The notes under the pieces: model-generated | What the model was told of the DNA's origin: nothing | The model's database searches: none | What the model saw: the letters and a program-made list of their open reading frames with translations, nothing else | NCBI GenBank assembly: GCA_963789495.1 | Contig: CAWBLP010000004.1 | Coordinates: forward strand, 496,001 to 560,000 | Direction: 5' to 3' | Length of the DNA: 64,000 nt | Source of the DNA: CAWBLP01 sp963789495 | GTDB taxonomy: Bacteria; Pseudomonadota; Alphaproteobacteria; Acetobacterales; Acetobacteraceae | Position numbers and translations under genes: made by a program | Shown here: piece by piece, positions 36,136-46,475 of the stretch | How positions within the stretch are numbered: position 1 is the stretch's first letter | Layout of the letters: every line of letters starts with the position of its first letter

Positions 36136-37821
36136 ATGGACATGCCCGTATCAGTGCCAACCGGCGCTGTCCCCAATTCTGACGGCATCAATCTGTTCCG
36201 TGCCGATCCGACCCTGGCGCGGCTGATGCGGCTCTACGTCCCCGCCGCACTCGCCACCCATCTGCAGCCGCATCTCGATCGCCTCGGTGCGCTGGCCGGC
36301 GGTCGGCTCGATGCCCTGGCCGGCACCGCGGACCGCAATCCACCTGTGCTGCATCATCGCACCCGCAGCGGGCAGGATCGGCAATGGATCGAAAAGCACC
36401 CCGCCTACGTCGAGATGGAGCGCCTGGCATTCGGCGAGTACGGCCTCGCCGCGCTGTCGCATCGGCCTGGGGTGCTGGATTGGCCAGAGAAACTGCCGCC
36501 GATTGCCAAATATCTGATCGTCTATCTGTTCGTGCAGGCCGAATTCGGCCTGATGTGCCCGGTCAGCATGACTGACAGCCTCACTCGCACCTTGACCAAA
36601 TACGGCAGCCCGGACCTGATCGCACGCTACCTGCCGGCGCTGACCAGCCAGGACCTGGACACTCTCACCCAGGGCGCAATGTTCATGACCGAGCAGGGCG
36701 CCGGATCGGATGTCGGTGCGACGACCGTACATGCGGAGCCCGCTGCCGATGGCACCTGGCGATTGACCGGCGACAAGTGGTTCTGCTCCAACGCCGATGC
36801 CGATCTGGCGATGGTGCTGGCGCGGCCGGCGGGCGCATCGTCCGGCACACGCGGCCTGGGGCTGTTCCTGATGCCGCGCACCCGACCCGACGGCACCCAG
36901 AATGCCTTCCGCATCATCCGGCTGAAGGCCAAGTTGGGCACCAGGTCGATGGCGTCCGGCGAGATCCGGCTGGAGGGCGCGCTGGCCTATCCGGTCGGCG
37001 ATCTCACCGCTGGTTTTCGCCAGATGGCTGACATGATCAACAACTCCCGCCTGTCCAACGGGGTGCGGGCGGCCGGGCTGATGCGCCGTGCGGTCTCGGA
37101 AGCTCTGTTCGTCGCGCATCACCGCACCGCCTTCGGCCGCAGGCTGGTGGAACTGCCGCTGATGCGCCGCCAACTGGCGAAGCTGTTGGTGCGCGCAGAA
37201 CAGGCGCGGACGATGATGTTCCAGACCGCCGAGGCACTGCGTCGCGCTGATGCCGGTGAGAACGACGCCTACCCGTTGCTGCGCATCCTGACTCCACTGA
37301 TAAAATTCCGTGCCTGCCGCGACGCCCGCATGGTTACCGGCGATGCGATGGAGGTGCGTGGCGGCGTCGGCTACATTGAGGAATGGCCGGACCCGAGGCT
37401 GCTGCGCGATTCTCACCTCGGCTCGATCTGGGAGGGTACCAGCAACATCGTGGCGCTGGACGTGCTGCGCGCAGCCCGGCGTGAGGGATCGTTGGATGCG
37501 CTCACCCGCCACCTCCACTTCCTGCTCGAGGATGCCGACGGCCTGCCCGAGGCGAAGGATCTGCTGATGCGTGCCGGCGCGCTGGTTGCGGCGACCGAAG
37601 ACGGGCGGCCGGCACTGGCCCGGCAGGCGGCGTCGGCGCTGTATCATCTGACCTCCGCCGTTGCGATGGCATGGGAAGGCGCCCGCACCGACGATCCTTC
37701 CCGGCTTGCTCTGGCGCGCATGGTGCTGCGGCATCGGGTTCTGCCGCGTGATCCGCTCATGGCCGATGACTCGGATGGCGACGCGCTGACCACCCTGCTG
37801 CCCGATCCATCCGCAGTCTGA
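36136..37821 (+). CDS. Acyl-CoA dehydrogenase family protein, AidB-like
   Basis: 561 aa, longer than ordinary acyl-CoA dehydrogenases (about 380) and close to AidB (about 540). AAGGAG ribosome site before ATG 36136. Seen: MTEQGAGSDVGATTVHAEP (AidB/ACAD FAD loop), GDKWFCSNADADLAMVLARP, SRLSNGVRAAGLMRRAVSEA, and GGVGYIEEWPDPRLLRDSHL followed by IWEGTSNIVALDVLR with the catalytic-region Glu. AidB-type flavoproteins are linked to alkylation-damage protection or isovaleryl-CoA oxidation. The next gene, a uracil-DNA-glycosylase relative 7 bases away, favours a DNA-protection role (inference). Confidence 0.85.
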   Translation: MDMPVSVPTGAVPNSDGINLFRADPTLARLMRLYVPAALATHLQPHLDRLGALAGGRLDALAGTADRNPPVLHHRTRSGQDRQWIEKHPAYVEMERLAFGEYGLAALSHRPGVLDWPEKLPPIAKYLIVYLFVQAEFGLMCPVSMTDSLTRTLTKYGSPDLIARYLPALTSQDLDTLTQGAMFMTEQGAGSDVGATTVHAEPAADGTWRLTGDKWFCSNADADLAMVLARPAGASSGTRGLGLFLMPRTRPDGTQNAFRIIRLKAKLGTRSMASGEIRLEGALAYPVGDLTAGFRQMADMINNSRLSNGVRAAGLMRRAVSEALFVAHHRTAFGRRLVELPLMRRQLAKLLVRAEQARTMMFQTAEALRRADAGENDAYPLLRILTPLIKFRACRDARMVTGDAMEVRGGVGYIEEWPDPRLLRDSHLGSIWEGTSNIVALDVLRAARREGSLDALTRHLHFLLEDADGLPEAKDLLMRAGALVAATEDGRPALARQAASALYHLTSAVAMAWEGARTDDPSRLALARMVLRHRVLPRDPLMADDSDGDALTTLLPDPSAV

Positions 37822-37828
37822 GAAGGCA

Positions 37829-38449
37829 GTGCGGCCGCTTGCTCCGCCGGCACAGGATGCGGCCGACCCGCTCGTCGAGACTTTGGATGAGGCCGCAGCG
37901 GCTGCCCGCGACTGTCGCATCTGTGCTGCGGTTCTGCCGCTCGGTCCGCGCCCGGTGTTTCGTGTCTCCTTGACCGCCCGACTGTTGATCGTCGGTCAGG
38001 CGCCCGGCACCAAGGTGCATGCAACCGGCATTCCGTGGAATGACCCCTCCGGCGATCGGCTGCGCCACTGGCTCGCCATCGACCGCGCTGTATTCTACGA
38101 CGAAACACGTGTCGCCATCGTGCCGATGGGACTGTGCTATCCTGGCCGCCTGCGGAATGGCGGCGATGCACCGCCCCGGCCTGAATGCGCGCCGCTGTGG
38201 CGCGAGCGCCTGGTGCGGCTGATGCCGGATATCCGCTTGACCCTGCTGGTCGGCAGCTACGCGCAGGCGCATGCGCTAGGACCGGGCGCCATGACCGAGC
38301 GCGTGCGTGCTTTCCGTGACCATTTGCCGAAGTTCTTTCCGCTACCGCACCCGTCCTGGCGGACCACGGGCTGGGAGCGGAAGCATCCATGGTTTCAGTC
38401 CGAGGCCCTGCCGACGCTGCGCCGGACGGTGCAGCACGTGCTGACATAG
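37829..38449 (+). CDS. Uracil-DNA glycosylase family protein (Fe-S type, COG1573-like)
   Basis: 206 aa, GTG start at 37829. Seen: DCRICAAVLPLGPRP (CxxC as in the Fe-S glycosylases), active-site-type loop LIVGQAPGTKVHATG (GEAPG-like, with Gln for Glu), further Cys in LCYPGR and PECAPLW giving four possible cluster ligands, and the DNA-contact motif PLPHPSWRTTGW. Likely excises uracil or recognises damaged bases. The KRRIH loop of UdgX is absent. Coupled to the AidB-like gene upstream. Confidence 0.82.
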   Translation: MRPLAPPAQDAADPLVETLDEAAAAARDCRICAAVLPLGPRPVFRVSLTARLLIVGQAPGTKVHATGIPWNDPSGDRLRHWLAIDRAVFYDETRVAIVPMGLCYPGRLRNGGDAPPRPECAPLWRERLVRLMPDIRLTLLVGSYAQAHALGPGAMTERVRAFRDHLPKFFPLPHPSWRTTGWERKHPWFQSEALPTLRRTVQHVLT

Positions 38450-38524
38450 CCATGCCAACGTATCGATGTCGTATACCCGACCAACCAGTATCATTGGCGC
38501 TGCGGCGGGCATATAATTTCCGCC

Positions 38525-39610
38525 ATGCCCTTTGACGTCCGAGATTTTCCCGGCGCCCCGCCAGACGACCGGGCCACCAGCCGGCAGAATCGCCGCCTCG
38601 TCGCGACGTGGTTGTTCGTCGTCGCCGGCATGATCCTGGTCATGGTGGTACTGGGCGGCGTCACCCGCCTGACCGGCTCGGGGCTGTCGATCATGGAATG
38701 GGCGCCATTTCGGGGCGTCCTGCCGCCGATGAGCGAGGCGGCGTGGCAGCATCTGTTCGATCTTTACAAGCGGATCCCACAATACGCTCTGGTGAACGAA
38801 GGATTCGGCCTGGCCGGATTCAAGCACATCTTTTGGCTGGAATGGACGCATCGGCTGTGGGGTCGGCTGATCGGCTTGGTGTTCCTCGGACCGCTGATCT
38901 GGTTCTGGGCCACCCGACGCATTCCGCATCGGCTGCGTCCGCGCCTGGCGCTGCTGTTCATTCTCGGGGGCCTGCAGGGTGCGGTCGGCTGGTTCATGGT
39001 GGCATCCGGCTTCTTTCCGGAGTCGACCGCGGTGTCTCCGTATCGGCTGGTGGTCCACCTCACGCTGGCACTGGTGCTTTACACCGCGATTTTGTGGACG
39101 GGGCTTTCGGTCCTGCACCCGACGCCTTCGCGTGCCCAGCCTTCGGCAGTACTACGACGCCTCGCCTGGGCCTGCTGTGTGGTGATCGGGATCACCATCG
39201 TGGCTGGTGGCTTTGTCGCCGGAACGCATGCCGGGTTTGACTACAACACCTTCCCGCTGATGGAGGGCTCGCTGCTGCCTGCGGGCTACGCCAGGCTGAC
39301 GCCGTTCCTGCGCAATGTCACTGAGAACATTCCTGCCGTTCAGTTCGATCATCGTGTGCTGGCCAGCATTTCGGTTTGTGTCGTGGCGGCGACGTTGGTG
39401 GTTGGTTTTGCGCGGGCGCGTCCTCGCCTCGTAATGGGCGCACTGGCGGCATTGGGGCTGACCGTCGTGGTGCAGTATGGCCTGGGCGTGGCGACGCTGT
39501 TGCTGGTGGTACCGGTTGGTCTCGCCGCGGCGCACCAGGCCAACGCGATACTGGCGCTGACTGCCGGTGTGGTTCTGTTGCACGCCGTTCGGCGCGTGCG
39601 ATCGGGATGA
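38525..39610 (+). CDS. ctaA: Heme A synthase, alphaproteobacterial (type 2)
   Basis: 361 aa, eight membrane segments. Hydroxylates the C8 methyl of heme O to give heme A for aa3-type cytochrome oxidase. Seen: GGVTRLTGSGLSIMEWAPFR, KHIFWLEWTHRLWGRLIGL (heme-ligand His), HLTLALVLYTAIL, AGTHAGFDYNTFPLMEG, QFDHRVLASI and HQANAILALT, the conserved His pairs of the COX15/CtaA family. Stands between the glycosylase gene and a histidine kinase. Confidence 0.95.
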   Translation: MPFDVRDFPGAPPDDRATSRQNRRLVATWLFVVAGMILVMVVLGGVTRLTGSGLSIMEWAPFRGVLPPMSEAAWQHLFDLYKRIPQYALVNEGFGLAGFKHIFWLEWTHRLWGRLIGLVFLGPLIWFWATRRIPHRLRPRLALLFILGGLQGAVGWFMVASGFFPESTAVSPYRLVVHLTLALVLYTAILWTGLSVLHPTPSRAQPSAVLRRLAWACCVVIGITIVAGGFVAGTHAGFDYNTFPLMEGSLLPAGYARLTPFLRNVTENIPAVQFDHRVLASISVCVVAATLVVGFARARPRLVMGALAALGLTVVVQYGLGVATLLLVVPVGLAAAHQANAILALTAGVVLLHAVRRVRSG

Positions 39611-39677
39611 AGGCGCCCGCCTGCCCTGATCGACAGCGCATTGAGCCGGCATCGCGCGGTCACTGGCGGGTCACGCC

Positions 39678-41564
39678 ATGGAAATGACTGGTTCAGGTTC
39701 GGACGTCATGTGTCGGGTATCCTGGCTGGAGACCCTGCCGATCGGCTTGGGCGTCTTTGCACCGGATTCGGCACTCATCTTCGCCAATCCCCGCTTCTTT
39801 GAGTTGCTGGGCCTGACCGGCATCGAGCGTCCCCCGACGAATGGCGAGGCGGCGGATGGCGAGGCGGCGCGTGACACGACACTCTGGCGGCAGGCAACCG
39901 GTCTGATTGCCGGAATGGGCAATCTGGACCTGGCTGCATCATCGTCGGTCCGCTGGCGGCGGCCCGATGGGCGGGTGATCGACGTCGCTTCGGTTCCCCT
40001 GCCGGAGGGCGGCTGGAGCATCACGCTCACCGATGTCACGCCGCTCGCGCAGGCTGAACGGGATGCGAAGGAACAGGCACAGGCGCTGGCGTCGGCGCTG
40101 GAAGCGATTCCCCACGGAATCTGCGTGTACAGCGAGCGGCGCCGGGTGACGATGTTCAACCAGGCGTATGCAGAGGTGATGGCAGGCGCGCCGCTGGCGG
40201 TCGGCGATTCAATGGAAGAAGTCACCCGCCGCCGCGCCGATGCGGGGGAATACGGCCCGGGTTCGGCGTCGGACATTGTTGCCCAACAACTGGCCTTCGA
40301 TACCAGCCGACCCCAGGCGCGGCGGCGGCGGCGACCCAACGGCACCGTGGTCGATATCCGCACCGCCCCGTTGCCGGATGGCGGGCACATCAAGGTGGTC
40401 ACGGATATCAGTGCATTGACCCAGGCTGAGGCCGAGCTTTCGCATCGTGCCGAGGAAATGGCCGTCATGCTGGCCAGTATCCGTCACGGAGTCCTGCTCT
40501 GGGGTCCCGACCAGCGGCTGATCGCCAGTAACGCCATCGCCGTGGAGCTGTTGCAGCACGCGCCCGGCATTCTGACCCCGGGACGCAGCCAGGAGGAGCT
40601 GCTGGCTTTGATGCGCGAGGGTTCGGAGTCCGGCGTGGGCGATGCCCGGCAGGAGATCGTGCGGCTTCCTCGCCACTATGATCCGACCGCGTCCTATATA
40701 CGCCAGGTTGTCATCCCCAACGGCAGGACGTTAGAGGTCCGGTCCGATCCGACACCCGCTGGCGGTTGGGTCAGCACGTTTAGCGACGTGACGGACGCGA
40801 AGCGTGCTGAGGAGGAACTTCGGCGGTCCAAGGAGACTGCCGAAGCGGCCAGCCAGGCGAAGTCGCGTTTTCTGGCGACGATGAGCCATGAGTTGCGGAC
40901 GCCGCTGAATGCCGTGATCGGGTTTTCCGACGCTCTGCTGCGCGAAACCACGAGCCCATCCCCTGCCCGCATTGCGGAATTCGCACGCCAGATCAATGAG
41001 TCAGGGCGCAGCCTGCTGGGCCTGATCAACATCATCCTCGACGTCGCCCGGATCGAGGCAGGTCGCTTCGATCTGGCGGCGGATCGCGTCGATGTTCCCC
41101 GATTGTTGCGCGGAGCGGTAAGGTCCGCCGATGCCGCTGCACAGGCGGCCGAAATCAGCCTTTTCATCGAGGTGGCGGAAACCTTGCCGATGGTCCGTGG
41201 GGATGAGCGCCGTCTTATGCAGGTCCTCAACCATCTGTTGTCGAACGCGATCAAGTTCACCGAGGCCGGTGGTTCCGTCGCGGTCGGGGCAGATCTGGAG
41301 CCCACTGGGGAATTGTTGATTTTCGTGCGCGATTCGGGGATCGGGATAGAGGCGGAGAACCTGGAACGCGTCTTCGAACCCTTTACCCAGTTGGACGCCA
41401 CACTCTCACGACGATTTCAGGGGGCCGGCTTGGGGCTCTACGTCTCGCGCGCCCTGATCGTCGGTCATGGTGGCAGGCTGACGTTGAGAAGTCGCGCAAA
41501 TGAGGGGACCACGGCCGAGATCCGGCTGCCAGCGGGTAGTCTGATGCAATCCGCCAGGGAGTGA
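39678..41564 (+). CDS. PAS-domain sensor histidine kinase
   Basis: 628 aa, no clear membrane segment, probably cytoplasmic. Three PAS-like (PAS-7) modules: residues about 10-130 (LPIGLGVFAPDSALIFANPR), 135-255 (ALEAIPHGICVYSERRRVTM) and 265-375 (MLASIRHGVLLWGPDQRLIA), each ending in PxPxGGW/H-type segments. Then HisKA with RFLATMSHELRTPLNAVIGF (phospho-acceptor His) and HATPase motifs LNHLLSNAIKFTE, VRDSGIGIE and GAGLGLYVSRALI. No response regulator is adjacent, so it is an orphan kinase. Confidence 0.92.
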   Translation: MEMTGSGSDVMCRVSWLETLPIGLGVFAPDSALIFANPRFFELLGLTGIERPPTNGEAADGEAARDTTLWRQATGLIAGMGNLDLAASSSVRWRRPDGRVIDVASVPLPEGGWSITLTDVTPLAQAERDAKEQAQALASALEAIPHGICVYSERRRVTMFNQAYAEVMAGAPLAVGDSMEEVTRRRADAGEYGPGSASDIVAQQLAFDTSRPQARRRRRPNGTVVDIRTAPLPDGGHIKVVTDISALTQAEAELSHRAEEMAVMLASIRHGVLLWGPDQRLIASNAIAVELLQHAPGILTPGRSQEELLALMREGSESGVGDARQEIVRLPRHYDPTASYIRQVVIPNGRTLEVRSDPTPAGGWVSTFSDVTDAKRAEEELRRSKETAEAASQAKSRFLATMSHELRTPLNAVIGFSDALLRETTSPSPARIAEFARQINESGRSLLGLINIILDVARIEAGRFDLAADRVDVPRLLRGAVRSADAAAQAAEISLFIEVAETLPMVRGDERRLMQVLNHLLSNAIKFTEAGGSVAVGADLEPTGELLIFVRDSGIGIEAENLERVFEPFTQLDATLSRRFQGAGLGLYVSRALIVGHGGRLTLRSRANEGTTAEIRLPAGSLMQSARE

Positions 41565-41627
41565 GCGGTGGCAAACAAGCTGCCGCACCCCCATTGTTGA
41601 GAGCGCCTGTAACCGATCGAGGCTGCC

Positions 41628-43067
<1,440 letters not shown>

Positions 43068-43082
43068 TCCACTTGTGCGGGC

Positions 43083-43101
43083 GGGGCGCATCGGTCGCCC
43101 C
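43083..43101 (+). terminator. Hairpin after tldD
   Basis: GGGGCG (43083-43088), seven bases, CGCCCC (43096-43101), 16 bases after the tldD stop. No T-run follows, so it would be a weak or factor-dependent terminator. A second small hairpin GCCGTT/AACGGC lies at 43149-43165. Confidence 0.35.
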
Positions 43102-43306
43102 ATCTGCAACCCCGAGGTTTCAATGAGTAAAGTGGCTCCACGCACTAGGCCGTTACGATAACGGCAAGCGTGACGCAAGCGGCGATACTTGCCTAGCCGC
43201 ATGATCACTCGGCTCATAACGTCTCGTAAGTCTAAAAATCCTTCTCCGAATGCTTTGCTGACGCCAAATTCGTACGAAAAAGCGTGCGACGGTGCAAGCT
43301 TGCTGA

Positions 43307-43329
43307 TTTGACGACGGCGTAACGTCAAA
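43307..43329. promoter_or_regulatory. Palindrome in the AT-rich leader of the tandem-repeat gene
   Basis: TTTGACG (43307-43313), nine bases, CGTCAAA (43323-43329): a perfect 7-base inverted repeat about 115 bases before the ATG at 43443, followed by an A-rich stretch. The 43140-43440 region is clearly less GC-rich than its surroundings. Operator-like; no regulator can be named. Confidence 0.4.
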
Positions 43330-43442
43330 AAAACGATAAAAAATCACCAATGGGGGATCATCGCCGTCACGCAAAACGGGCGCGGGCAGCGCTCCGAATG
43401 GCAAACAAGATGTAACTCACCTCAGGAAGGATCCTAGGACCC

Positions 43443-44757
43443 ATGCTCAGCACCGCACGCGCCCCCCGTTCGATTGCTTCCCGCACCGTCCGTATTGGCG
43501 CGATGAGCCCGGCTCTTGCCCCACTTGAACTCGAGCAAGATCCGCCTCGGCGCGATGAGCCCGGCACTGCCGCAGACCGACGCCGCAAAAGTCCGCCTCG
43601 GCGCGATGAGCCCCGCACTGCCGCAGACCGACGCCACCAAGGTCCGCCTCGGCGCGATGAGCCCGGCGCTGCCGCAGACCGACGCCGCAAAAGTCCGCCT
43701 CGGCGCGATGAGCCCGGCGCTACCGCAGACCGACACCGCCAAGGTCCGCCTCGGCGCGATGAGCCCGGCGCTGCCGCAGACCGACACCGCCAAGGTCCGC
43801 CTCGGTGCGATGAGCCCGGCGCTGCCGCAGACCGATGCCGCCAAAGTCCGCCTCGGTGCGATGAGCCCGGCACTGCCGCAGACCGATGCCGCCAAAGTCC
43901 GCCTCGGTGCGATGAGCCCGGCACTGCCGCAGACCGACGCCACCAAGGTCCGCCTCGGCGCGATGAGCCGGGCGCTGCCGCAGACCGACGCCGCAAAAGT
44001 CCGCCTCGGCGCGATGAGCCCGGCGCTACCGCAGACCGACACCGCCAAGGTCCGCCTCGGCGCGATGAGCCCGGCACTGCCGCAGACCGACGCCGCCAAG
44101 ATCCGCCTCGGCGCGATGAGCCCGGCACTGCCGCAGACCGACGCCGCCAAGGTCCGCCTCGGCGCGATGAGCCCGGCGCTGCCGCAGACCGACGCCGCAA
44201 AAGTCCGCCTCGGTGCGATGAGCCCGACACTGCCGCAGACCGACGCCGCCAAAGTCCGCCTCGGTGCGATGAGCCCGGCACTGCCGCAGACCGATGCCGC
44301 CAAGGTCCGCCTCGGCGCGATGAGCCCCGCGCTGCCGCAGACCGAAGCCGCCAAGGTCCGCCTCGGTGCGATGAGCCCGGCACTGCCGCAGACCGATGCC
44401 GCAAAAGTCCGCCTCGGTGCGATGAGCCCGGCGCTGCCGCAGACCGACACCGCCAAAGTCCGCCTCGGTGCGATGAGCCCGGCGCTGCCGCAGACCGACG
44501 CCGCCAAAGTCCGCCTCGGTGCGATGAGCCCGGCACTGCCGCAGACCGATGCCGCCAAAGTCCGCCTCGGTGCGATGAGCCCGGCGCTGCCGCAGACCGA
44601 TGCCGCCAAAGTCCGCCTCGGTGCGATGAGCCCGGCACTGCCGCAGACCGATGCCGCCAAGGTCCGCCTCGGTGCGATGAGCCCGGCACTGCCGCAGACT
44701 GATGCCGCCAAAGTCCGCCTCGGTGCGATGGCCCCGAGCCTGCCGCCCACGCGCTGA
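43443..44757 (+). CDS. Tandem-repeat protein of 17-residue units (consensus KVRLGAMSPALPQTDAA), with apparent frameshift in the first unit
   Basis: The ATG at 43443 follows AGGAAGG (43421-43427) and reads MLSTARAPRSIASRTVRIG, then GAMSPALAPLELE, a divergent first unit. After about 43530 the next 23 units (43537-44709) and a final variant unit (LGAMAPSLPPTR, stop 44757) lie in the +1 frame; the first unit measures 52 instead of 51 bases. The repeat frame is judged coding because variation between copies is mostly silent there: AAA/AAG, GGC/GGT, GCG/GCA, GAC/GAT, CTG/CTA. Each unit is Met- and Pro-containing, Cys-free and slightly basic. No known family. Continuous protein would be about 437 aa. 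If the frameshift is real, a TTG at 43516 is the only start in the repeat frame. Confidence 0.6.
43485..44754 (+). repeat. 51-bp tandem repeat array, about 25 copies
   Basis: 23 contiguous units of 51 bp from 43537 to 44709, preceded by a divergent unit at about 43485-43536 and followed by a partial one to 44754. Copies are nearly identical; amino-acid changes are few (DAT or DTA for DAA, KIR for KVR, one each of SRAL, SPTL and TEAA). A higher-order period of six units (306 bp) is visible: the block around 43679-43765 with the rare CTA Leu codon recurs at 43984-44070. Confidence 0.95.
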
Positions 44758-44799
44758 TATTACCGTCCAAGCAAGCAACCAGCGAACTGTTATACTGGA

Positions 44800-44822
44800 C
44801 ACCGGGCTCGAGGCCCGGTGTT
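44800..44822 (+). terminator. Strong hairpin between the repeat gene and the DUF6065-like gene
   Basis: ACACCGGGC (44800-44808), loop TCGAG, GCCCGGTGT (44814-44822): perfect 9-base stem, 43 bases after the repeat-gene stop. Only a weak T content follows (TGTCGTGT). It may terminate, stabilise or attenuate expression between the two genes. Confidence 0.55.
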
Positions 44823-44854
44823 GTCGTGTAGGTTAGCCTTAAGGATATCGTTCT

Positions 44855-45649
44855 GTGGAAATCGCTACCCGCCGGGTTGAAGGGGAACCCAAAGGGCCGA
44901 AAACCCCTCTGGTCACCTTCCACCGCCTGGTCCCCGGGGCACGGTTGCCGCAACGGGCGGACCGCTCAGCCTCTGGGACACTTCCCACCCGCGCCTTTCG
45001 TTACTGTGAGCCATCCACCAGCGCATCCGGCTACGGCTACTACGTCTTCCCTCCGACCGGGTTCTCGGTGCAGTGGGATGGTCATGCCGTCATGTGGACA
45101 TGGGATGGCGCCGCTGATTGGTTTCCGCTGAACAGTGCGCATTTCCCGGGGTTTCGGGACGTATTCGATGCGGCAGCGCCGGAAGAAATCCGGGAATACG
45201 CCCCCCCGTTCCTGAGCGCATTGCAGGAGCCCGGTCTGCTTCAGGTCTGGACCGGGCTGATTGCTCGCACCGCACCGGGGTGGAGCCTGCTGGTGCGTCC
45301 TCCCGCGAATATCCCCCGCTCCGGCCATTATGAGTTGTACGAGGGCATTATTGAAACCGATCGCTGGTTCGGCCCGTTGATCACCAATCTGCGGCTGACC
45401 AAGACCGATGTGCCGATCGATTTCCGTCCCGATGTTCCGCTGCTTCAGGTGCAGCCGCTACCGCGCCATGTCTATGAAGACAGTGCACTCAACAATTATG
45501 AACTGGTGCCGGATCTGACGCAGCTTCGCCCGGAGGACTGGGATGACTACTATGACACCGTCGTCCGGCCTCACGTCCAGGAAGTGAGACCACGTGGCCA
45601 ATATGCGGCCGCAGCGCGGAAACGCCGAGCAGCCGAAGAAAAATCTTAG
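44855..45649 (+). CDS. DUF6065-like protein of unknown function
   Basis: 264 aa, soluble. I recall the segments SGYGYYVFPPTGFSVQWDG, EPGLLQVWTGLIARTAPGW, LLVRPPANIPRSGHYELYEG and ETDRWFGPLITNLRLTKTD as belonging to a family named DUF6065, common in alphaproteobacteria; the name is from memory. No catalytic role is established that I know of. The Trp/Tyr/Pro-rich core and LQVQPLPRHVYED suggest a beta-rich fold. C-terminus is charged (RKRRAAEEK). It begins 98 bases after the tandem-repeat gene. Confidence 0.65.
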   Translation: MEIATRRVEGEPKGPKTPLVTFHRLVPGARLPQRADRSASGTLPTRAFRYCEPSTSASGYGYYVFPPTGFSVQWDGHAVMWTWDGAADWFPLNSAHFPGFRDVFDAAAPEEIREYAPPFLSALQEPGLLQVWTGLIARTAPGWSLLVRPPANIPRSGHYELYEGIIETDRWFGPLITNLRLTKTDVPIDFRPDVPLLQVQPLPRHVYEDSALNNYELVPDLTQLRPEDWDDYYDTVVRPHVQEVRPRGQYAAAARKRRAAEEKS

Positions 45650-45701
45650 TGCATCGACGAAGTTTCTGGACAATCCGCAATTCCTGCGCTTCAAAAGCGG
45701 C

Positions 45702-46475
45702 ATGGTCGTCCATCCGCTTCGCAGGCGCGCTGGCCAATGGCTGAGCGCCGTATTCGTTGCCTGCGCGCTGTCGCTGGGACCAGCGGCTTACGCGGAAACA
45801 GCGTGCCCTCCATCGCCGACCCTGACGTTCCAACTACCGCATCTCAGGGCTGCCCTGGCTGAGGGCGACCAGGCGGTGATTGTCGCCCTGGGCTCCTCCT
45901 CGACCGAGGGGGTGATGGCATCGGACTCGGCGCACAGCTATCCGGCGGTCCTGCAGGCGGCGTTGTCCCATGCGCTGCCTGCTGTGCATTTCGCGGTCCT
46001 TAATCGGGGGGTCGGCGGCCAGGATGCACCGGAGGAGCTGGCGAGGCTGGACAGCGACGTCATTGCCGTGCGGCCGCAGCTCGTCATCTGGCAGGTTGGT
46101 GCCAACGGCGCCATGCGTCACGCCAATCCGGCGAAATTCGCGCAGCTTGTGTCCGAGGGGGTGCGTCGCCTGCGCGCGGCTCAGATCGACGTCGTACTGA
46201 TGGACAATCAGCATTGCCCTCGGGTCGACGCCACGGCGGACGGTGTGGTGCTGGATGGTGCGCTCGAACGGGTTGCGGAAGCCACTGGGGTGAACCTGTT
46301 TTCCCGCGCCGCGCTCATGGAATCCTGGGAGCGCCAGGGGTTGCCGCCGCTGCAATTCATCAGCAGTGACGGTTTGCATCACAACAACCTCGGCTATTTG
46401 TGCGTCGCACGCGCCCTGGCGAACGACATCGCATCGGCATTGCGCCGGACGCGTGCGCTCTCGGCCAGTCGCTGA
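45702..46475 (+). CDS. Secreted SGNH/GDSL-type hydrolase
   Basis: 257 aa from ATG 45702; this start gives a normal signal peptide (RRRAGQWLSAVFVACALSLG then PAAYAETA, cleavage after AYA). The frame is open from ATG 45594 inside the previous gene, but that would bury the signal. Seen: block I VALGSSSTEGVM (Ser nucleophile), block II NRGVGGQDAPEEL, block III WQVGANGAM, and block V SSDGLHHNNLGY with Asp and His. Likely a periplasmic esterase/acetylesterase acting on a glycan or lipid; substrate unknown. Confidence 0.85.
   Translation: MVVHPLRRRAGQWLSAVFVACALSLGPAAYAETACPPSPTLTFQLPHLRAALAEGDQAVIVALGSSSTEGVMASDSAHSYPAVLQAALSHALPAVHFAVLNRGVGGQDAPEELARLDSDVIAVRPQLVIWQVGANGAMRHANPAKFAQLVSEGVRRLRAAQIDVVLMDNQHCPRVDATADGVVLDGALERVAEATGVNLFSRAALMESWERQGLPPLQFISSDGLHHNNLGYLCVARALANDIASALRRTRALSASR

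Noticed and set aside
43485..44754. CRISPR array as an explanation of the 51-bp repeats
   Set aside because: Units are contiguous with no variable spacers and no cas genes are present.
43367..44953. Long minus-strand open frames (up to 528 codons) across the 51-bp repeat array
   Set aside because: They are open only because 51 is a multiple of three and the unit lacks stops in most frames; silent variation supports the plus-strand KVRLGAM frame instead.
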